Source of the DNA: Desulfomicrobium apsheronum
GTDB lineage: Bacteria; Desulfobacterota; Desulfovibrionia; Desulfovibrionales; Desulfomicrobiaceae
Assembly (NCBI RefSeq): GCF_900114115.1
Contig: NZ_FORX01000002.1
Coordinates: 248,001-312,000, forward strand
DNA: 64,000 nt
Direction: 5' to 3'
The notes below the pieces were generated by a model, which was not told the DNA's origin, made no database searches, and saw only the letters and a list, made by a program, of their open reading frames with translations. Shown piece after piece: positions 59,116-64,000 of this stretch. Each line of letters starts with the position of its first letter. Within the stretch, counting starts at the first letter, position 1. Position numbers and translations under genes: made by a program.

Positions 59116-60498
59116 ATGCCCGAAGGTACAATTTGTAATAAGAGACCCGTTGCCACCCGAGAGGACCTCGATGCCCTCTTGGCGGATAGCAACGGAAAGA
59201 AATACTACGCGGAAATGGAACAGCTGGATGTGGACGCCGAGAAGCTCTGGGCGACTATCCAGAAAACAATGAAATCAAGAACCAAGACCTGGCTGGATAT
59301 CTGCGCCCATTGCGGCCTCTGTGCCGACAGCTGCTTTCTGTACAGCGTGAACGGGCGTGACCCCAAGCAGGTCCCCTCGTATAAGATTCAGTCCACCCTT
59401 GGAGAAATCGTCAAGAAGAAGGGCAACGTGACCAACGAATTCATGCGCATGTGCATGGATACGGCCTGGTCCAAGTGCACCTGTTGCAACCGTTGCGGTT
59501 CCTTTTGCCCCTACGGCATCGACATGGGCGTCATGTTCGGCTATCTGCGCGGACTGCTGCACTCCCAGGGGTTCGTTCCGTGGGAACTCAAGATCGGTTC
59601 GGGCATGCACCGCCTCTTCCGCGCCCAGATGGACGTCACCGTCGAGGAGTTCGTGGATACCTGCGAATGGATGGTGGACGAAGCGCTGGAGGAATGGCCT
59701 TGTCTTGAGATTCCGGTGGACAAGGAAGATGCCGACATCGTCTATATGATCAACGCCCGCGAGGCCAAGCATTACCCTGAAGACATCGTCGAGGCGGCCA
59801 TCCTGTTTCACGTTGCAGGCGAAAATTGGACCATGCCTTCCGAGGGTTGGGAAATGACCAGCCTTTCCATGTTTGCCGGGGACTGGGAAGCCTGCAAGAT
59901 GCAGGTTGACACCGTTTACGGCGCCATGGAACGCCTGCGTCCCAAACGCATGGTCGCGACCGAATGCGGTCACGCCTATCGCGCCACGGTCATCGAAGGT
60001 CCGTACTGGGCCGGACGACCGGATGGACAACCACCCGTGGAGTGTCTGCACTACGTCGAGTGGGTCGCTGAAGCCCTGGAAACTGGCAAGCTCAAGATTG
60101 ATCCTACCAAGAGAATAAAAGAGCCCGTCACGCTTCAAGACTCCTGCAACTATGTGCGCAATGCGGGACTGCGTGATTGCGGTCGAATCATCATGAAGCA
60201 TATCGCGGAAGACTTCCGCGAGATGGCCCCCAACAAGGAACACAACTATTGTTGTGGCGGTGGTGGCGGCTTCAATGGTATCGGACGCTATCGTAAACAG
60301 CGCAACGTCGCGTTGAAGATGAAGCGCGAACAGATTCTGGCCACGGGCGCGAAGTTCGTTATTGCCCCCTGCCACAACTGTTGGGATGCCATCCGAGATC
60401 TGGAAGAGGAGTTCGAGATCGGCATTCGCTGGAGCTTCCTGAAGCCGCTTCTGATCAAGATGCTGGTTGTTCCGGAGCATCTCTTGCCGCAGGAATAA
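59116..60498 (+). CDS. hmcF: Hmc complex HdrD-like iron-sulfur subunit HmcF
   Basis: 460-aa cytoplasmic subunit with two [4Fe-4S] motifs ([11 protein letters not shown] and [14 protein letters not shown]) and a CCG domain ([23 protein letters not shown]). It is homologous to TmcB at 52234 along its whole length. It is the likely electron exit of Hmc toward cytoplasmic thiol or DsrC-type acceptors. ATG at 59116 follows AGAGGAA. Confidence 0.94.
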   Translation: MPEGTICNKRPVATREDLDALLADSNGKKYYAEMEQLDVDAEKLWATIQKTMKSRTKTWLDICAHCGLCADSCFLYSVNGRDPKQVPSYKIQSTLGEIVKKKGNVTNEFMRMCMDTAWSKCTCCNRCGSFCPYGIDMGVMFGYLRGLLHSQGFVPWELKIGSGMHRLFRAQMDVTVEEFVDTCEWMVDEALEEWPCLEIPVDKEDADIVYMINAREAKHYPEDIVEAAILFHVAGENWTMPSEGWEMTSLSMFAGDWEACKMQVDTVYGAMERLRPKRMVATECGHAYRATVIEGPYWAGRPDGQPPVECLHYVEWVAEALETGKLKIDPTKRIKEPVTLQDSCNYVRNAGLRDCGRIIMKHIAEDFREMAPNKEHNYCCGGGGGFNGIGRYRKQRNVALKMKREQILATGAKFVIAPCHNCWDAIRDLEEEFEIGIRWSFLKPLLIKMLVVPEHLLPQE

Positions 60499-60564
60499 GT
60501 CTGTCCAGACAACGGTGTGCCGCTTTTAGGGGCGGCATGCCGCAAACAGAACGGGAGTTGACAT

Positions 60565-61485
60565 ATGTTTACAAAGATTCTGTTCGCCACCTCCGGCTCT
60601 CCCTGTTGTGATGCCGCAGCGCGTGTCGCGTTCGATTTGGCAGCGCGTTATAATGCCAAGCTTTTTGTCTATCACGTGCTGGGCGTTCCCAGTCGCGGTT
60701 TCAGCCAGGTCGTTGTCGACGTGCGAACCGGCGAAAAGGTTGAGTTGGACGAGGATTACACGTTGTGGGTCAAAGATGAGCTGGGGAACACCTACGACCG
60801 TCAGATGAAGAGCGGAGTCGATTGCGAGATCGAGACCGCCGTGGGCATTCCGCACCGCGAGGTGCTGCGCAAGGCGCGGCAGGAAGACGTGGACCTGATC
60901 GTCATGGGCGCGAGCACCACCGGCTGTGAAGCCGATGCCGATGCCTATCAGCGCCATTTCGCCGGTTCCACCCTGCAACGGGTGGCCAAGGTCTCCAAGG
61001 CTCCGGTTCTGGTGGTCAACCGCCCCGTGGCGTCTTTTTGGGGCGGGTTCACCAATATCGTCTTTGGCGCGGATTTTTCCAAGGCGTCCGAACATGCCTT
61101 CAAATTCGCTCTCAACACGGCCAAGGAACTGGATGCCAAGCTCCACGTTTTCCATGCCATCGACATCGGTTCCACACACAGTCTCATTTCCCAGAAGCAG
61201 CTCGATGACCAGATGATCGAGGCCAGGGACCGGATGCGACGCAAGTATCTCATCCAGACCGGGGATTTCAAGAATGTAACGGCCGACATCTGGGAAGGCA
61301 TCCCGTATGTCGAGATCGTCAAGTACGCCAGAGAGAAGCAGGCCGACCTGATCGTCATGGCGCATCATTCCAAGGATGTCGGCGACGAGGATTCCGCGTT
61401 TGGACATACCCTGGAGCAGGTGTTGCTGCGCGCCACCTGTCCTGTGGCTTCGGTCAATCGTCCGGATAAAATTCAAACTGTGTAA
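60565..61485 (+). CDS. Tandem universal stress protein (UspA) in the hmc operon
   Basis: 306 aa made of two Usp domains (~1-150 and ~155-300). The first has IVMGASTTG near a GSTLQRVAKVSKAPVLVV segment, the usual GS/T ATP-loop region. The second has ADLIVMAHHSKD and ATCPVASVNR. Usp proteins bind ATP or act as stress-linked regulators; a role in tuning Hmc under redox or stress change is inferred from position only. It lies 66 nt after hmcF and 23 nt before rrf1. ATG follows GGGAG. Confidence 0.9.
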   Translation: MFTKILFATSGSPCCDAAARVAFDLAARYNAKLFVYHVLGVPSRGFSQVVVDVRTGEKVELDEDYTLWVKDELGNTYDRQMKSGVDCEIETAVGIPHREVLRKARQEDVDLIVMGASTTGCEADADAYQRHFAGSTLQRVAKVSKAPVLVVNRPVASFWGGFTNIVFGADFSKASEHAFKFALNTAKELDAKLHVFHAIDIGSTHSLISQKQLDDQMIEARDRMRRKYLIQTGDFKNVTADIWEGIPYVEIVKYAREKQADLIVMAHHSKDVGDEDSAFGHTLEQVLLRATCPVASVNRPDKIQTV

Positions 61486-61508
61486 CGTGTAATCATGATT
61501 GGGGGTGT

Positions 61509-61865
61509 ATGATGGGCAAGAAGATTCTGATCATTGATGACGATCCCAACATCGTCACGTATCTGGAAGACATTTTTCAGGACGCAGGCTACGCCACATG
61601 CAAGGCTTCCGACGGAGCCGATGCGCTGGCCGTGGTCAAGGCAGAGAAGCCCGATTTGATCACTTTGGATCTTGAGATGCCAAAGGAATGGGGCCCGCGT
61701 TTTTACCGTGAATTGAGCCAGGATGATGAATGCAGCAACATTCCCGTGATCGTCATCAGCGGTCTTTCCGGGAACAAGTACGCAATTCAGAAAGCCGTGG
61801 CTTCCTTTACCAAGCCTTTCGATCGCGAAGATCTTCTGAAGGTCATCAAGGAAACGATTGGTTAG
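61509..61865 (+). CDS. rrf1: Receiver-only response regulator Rrf1
   Basis: 118 aa. CheY-like receiver with ILIIDDDPN, phospho-acceptor Asp54 in LITLDLEMPKEWGP, VIVISGLSGN and FTKPFDRED; no output domain. This matches Rrf1 encoded after hmcF in Desulfovibrio. Two ATGs are adjacent (61509 and 61512). It ends before a strong terminator at 61882. Confidence 0.88.
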   Translation: MMGKKILIIDDDPNIVTYLEDIFQDAGYATCKASDGADALAVVKAEKPDLITLDLEMPKEWGPRFYRELSQDDECSNIPVIVISGLSGNKYAIQKAVASFTKPFDREDLLKVIKETIG

Positions 61866-61881
61866 CCGCAACTCAAACTTG

Positions 61882-61927
61882 AAAAACCCTTGCCCGGGCG
61901 CCTAGGTGGAACGTGCAAGGGTTTTTT
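61882..61927 (+). terminator. Intrinsic terminator after rrf1
   Basis: AAAACCCTTGC pairs with GCAAGGGTTTT across a 20-nt loop and ends in TTTTTT. It lies between rrf1 and the kinase gene, so the kinase and rrf2 may need their own promoter or read-through. Confidence 0.85.
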
Positions 61928-61938
61928 GTGGCAAAAAT

Positions 61939-63462
61939 ATGCATGATATCGTAATTTCCGAATCCATCGTGATTATAACCCAGGATCCTGAACACGGCAG
62001 GGTCCTGGCGCATATCTTGAGCGAATACGGCTATCAGTCATCCAACTGCGATTATGACGACGCTCTTGTCACCGTGGGCGTGGTTCGGCCGCGTCTGGCG
62101 GTCATGGGGATCTGCGACTGCCGGCTCGGGCAGGAGCTGCTGAGGCGACTTCGTGCCGGTTATCCTGAAGTGCGCATCATCGTCCTGGTTCCCGAAGGCG
62201 AATACGAGTTGGGCCTGGATTTTCTGGCCGATGGAGCTGCGGATTTCCTCTACAAACCGGTGTCGGAGAGGGCCCTGCGCGTTAGCCTGGACCGGGCTCT
62301 GACTTTTCTGGACCTTCAGCAGGAAAACGGAATTCTGAAGGAAAAGAGCAAGATCCTCGAATCAAGCCATCAGCTTTGTCGTCAGCTTTTCGATGAAGTG
62401 CCTTGCTACATCTCGGTCCAGAACAGGGACCGCCGCATCGTGAGGGCCAACAGGCAGTTCAAGCTGGATTTCGGCTCCTGCCTTGGCGAACGCTGCTATG
62501 AGATCTACAAGCACCGCACCCATCCCTGCCCACAGTGCCCTGTGGAGGAAACCTTCCGTGACGGCATGGTGCACCAGACCGAAGAAGTCGTCACCACGCG
62601 TGGCGGCCAGCAGAAGATAGTGCTGACCCTGACCGCTCCCTTGCGCGACGAGAAGGGCGAGATCCATGAAGTCATGGAACTCGCCACGGACATTTCGCAG
62701 ATCCGAGAGCTGCAGGACCGCCTGACATCACTCGGACTTTTCATCGGTTCCATCTCGCACGGAGTGCGCGGCATGCTGACCGCTCTCGACGGCGGGCTGT
62801 ACCGGCTGGAAAAAGGTATCAAGAGCCAGGACCTGGAGCTCGTGACCAACGGTGCTGAGCGTGTCAAACTGATGATCTCCCGGATTCGCAATTCCGTTCT
62901 GGAGATGCTTTATTATTCCAAGGACAGGGATCTCAACATCCAGCTCATTGACGTGCAGAGCTTCGGCGACGGGGTGGCCAATTTCGTCGAGCCCAAGGCC
63001 ACCAAGCACGATGTGCGTTTTCAAAAGGAATTTCACGGCCAGCTGGGGCGTTTTGAAATCGATCCCGAAGTCATCTCCGCCGGTCTGGTCAACATTCTCG
63101 AGAACGCGGTGGACGCGTGCATCGAGGATGAAGGCAAGGATCGGCACATTGTCTCCTTCCTGATCGAGGGCGGCAAGGACAACGTTTCGTTCATCATTCG
63201 AGACAATGGCCCGGGAATGGATCGTTCCACGCAGGAAAAAATGTTTTCCTTGTTTTTCTCTTCCAAGGGTAGCAAGGGGACGGGGCTTGGGCTTTATATA
63301 GCAAATGATGTCGTTCATCAGCATGGCGGGCAGATCCACGTCGATTCGACGCCGGGTGAAGGAACCGAATTCCGGGTGGTTTTGCCCAGAAAGCATGTAC
63401 GAGCGGAAAATCGGGTGAATGGTGGCCAGAATGAGTCCGGAAAATCCGATGGCGACGGCTAG
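61939..63462 (+). CDS. PAS sensor kinase with degenerate receiver, between rrf1 and rrf2
   Basis: 507 aa, soluble. Residues ~1-125 look like a receiver (VIITQDPEHG, LAVMGICD, FLYKPV), but the phospho-acceptor position is Gly57. A PAS domain (~145-255) carries several Cys (CLGERCYEIYKHRTHPCPQC), possibly redox-active. HisKA has His274 in ISHGVRGML, where the next residue is Gly rather than the usual Glu. The ATPase domain is intact (NILENAVDAC, DNGPGMDRS, GSKGTGLGLYIAND). ATG at 61939 has no clear ribosome-binding site and lies 11 nt after a terminator. Confidence 0.85.
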   Translation: MHDIVISESIVIITQDPEHGRVLAHILSEYGYQSSNCDYDDALVTVGVVRPRLAVMGICDCRLGQELLRRLRAGYPEVRIIVLVPEGEYELGLDFLADGAADFLYKPVSERALRVSLDRALTFLDLQQENGILKEKSKILESSHQLCRQLFDEVPCYISVQNRDRRIVRANRQFKLDFGSCLGERCYEIYKHRTHPCPQCPVEETFRDGMVHQTEEVVTTRGGQQKIVLTLTAPLRDEKGEIHEVMELATDISQIRELQDRLTSLGLFIGSISHGVRGMLTALDGGLYRLEKGIKSQDLELVTNGAERVKLMISRIRNSVLEMLYYSKDRDLNIQLIDVQSFGDGVANFVEPKATKHDVRFQKEFHGQLGRFEIDPEVISAGLVNILENAVDACIEDEGKDRHIVSFLIEGGKDNVSFIIRDNGPGMDRSTQEKMFSLFFSSKGSKGTGLGLYIANDVVHQHGGQIHVDSTPGEGTEFRVVLPRKHVRAENRVNGGQNESGKSDGDG

Positions 63463-63485
63463 ACCTTGAAAATTTGGAGGACCGC

Positions 63486-63902
63486 ATGCGCTTGACCACG
63501 CGAAGCCGGTATGGAACTCGACTGCTGCTCGATATTGCCTTGAATCAGGACAAGGGTTGGGTCAACACGACAGACATCGCCAGGCGGCAGAATATTTCTC
63601 AGAAATATATTGAAAAATTGATCACGGGGCTTCGGCGTGGGGAGCTCATCGAGAGCAAACGCGGTCCTTTTGGCGGACACAAGCTGGCCAAGTCCGCCAT
63701 GGACATCACGGTCGGCGACGTGGTCCGCGCCCTGGAAGAGAAAGTGGCCCTGACCCAGTGCGCCGAGGGAGAGCCCATTTGCGGCGAATGTTCCCTGGCG
63801 GGCGAATGCGTGACGCAGTTCGTCTGGATTGAAGCCAGCAACGTGCTCATGCAGACCCTTGATTCCCATCGACTTGGAGAGCTGATTGCCCGCAAGGGGT
63901 AG
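63486..63902 (+). CDS. rrf2: Rrf2 transcriptional regulator
   Basis: 138 aa. Winged-helix DNA-binding domain (TTRSRYGTRLLLDIA, DIARRQNISQKYIEKLI, GPFGGHKLAK) and a C-terminal Cys set (C92, C99, C102, C108 in QCAEGEPICGECSLAGEC) that in IscR-type relatives binds an Fe-S cluster. It is the namesake of the Rrf2 family, described as a repressor of hmc in Desulfovibrio vulgaris. ATG at 63486 follows TTGGAGGACCGC. It ends before a terminator. Confidence 0.93.
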   Translation: MRLTTRSRYGTRLLLDIALNQDKGWVNTTDIARRQNISQKYIEKLITGLRRGELIESKRGPFGGHKLAKSAMDITVGDVVRALEEKVALTQCAEGEPICGECSLAGECVTQFVWIEASNVLMQTLDSHRLGELIARKG

Positions 63903-63927
63903 GATGCGTCGTTTCGCGGAGTTCATG

Positions 63928-63966
63928 GCCGCAAGCCTTTCCATTCGGAGGGCTTGCGGCTTTTTT
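63928..63966 (+). terminator. Intrinsic terminator after rrf2
   Basis: GCCGCAAGCC (63928-63937) pairs with GGCTTGCGGC (63951-63960), followed by TTTTTTC. Confidence 0.9.
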
Positions 63967-64000
63967 CGTCATTTTTCCAGCTTTTGCAGGACAAGCTCGC

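Noticed and set aside
1-64000. tRNA or rRNA genes
   Set aside because: No cloverleaf with a T-arm GGTTCGA motif or rRNA-like stretch was found in the intergenic regions when read by eye.

Overview
The window reads as one chromosomal stretch of a sulfate-reducing Desulfovibrionales bacterium, possibly Desulfomicrobium-like. The taxon is inferred from gene content. Adjacent tmc and hmc transmembrane redox complexes, the founding-type regulator Rrf2, receiver-rich signalling, a PxxKW Cys-rich protein, rubredoxin and SelB together point to that order. No tRNA, rRNA, CRISPR array, prophage or intact insertion sequence was seen. Two MITE-like inverted-repeat elements and one 273-bp tandem duplication are present.

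Layout. 1-4.2 kb (minus): the N-terminal part of MnmG, an M20 peptidase, a PxxKW protein and a zinc-ribbon protein. 4.5-4.9 kb (minus): no gene, but a candidate ~420-nt RNA with its own sigma70-like promoter, five to six degenerate repeats and a strong terminator. 4.9-10.4 kb (minus): two PPDK/PEP-synthase-like proteins in tandem plus a small membrane protein. Their PEP-binding barrel is replaced by an unrecognised C-terminal domain. They face a divergent enhancer-binding protein (EBP) whose Walker B Asp is Ala, and a sigma54-like promoter lies between. 12.1-29.5 kb: a signalling and transport region. It holds two copies of a CBS-protein plus SLC13/DASS-transporter module, three membrane sensor kinases, four receiver-only regulators, a receiver-CBS fusion and a membrane-anchored EBP with an altered GAFTGA loop. 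29.5-43.2 kb: mostly housekeeping and envelope genes, including a DJ-1/PfpI protein, a diguanylate cyclase, acyl-ACP thioesterase, M23 peptidase, PilZ, TetR, cupin, CDF transporter, cyclophilin, S1 protein, rubredoxin, M18 aminopeptidase and SelB. 43.9-48.8 kb (minus): the overlapping operon lpd-maf-pgpA-hrpB. 50.3-63.9 kb (plus): tmcDCBA, then hmcABCDEF, a tandem universal-stress protein, rrf1, a PAS kinase and rrf2.

How the parts work together. By family knowledge, Tmc and Hmc are membrane complexes that take electrons from the periplasmic cytochrome c3 pool, fed by hydrogenases and formate dehydrogenases, across the membrane to cytoplasmic HdrD-like subunits and thus toward sulfate reduction. 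Here the two sets lie head to tail with regulators and a stress protein attached. The DASS transporters could import sulfate or dicarboxylates. Their partner CBS proteins belong to the same extended CBS family as the receiver-CBS fusion. This suggests, as inference, that the kinases and receivers at 15.8-29.5 kb control the transporters through CBS proteins. Two minus-strand promoters of the form TGGCAC-N5-TTGT, one before the PPDK-like pair and one before the second CBS-DASS operon, each face a divergent AAA+ regulator, so these loci may be wired alike.
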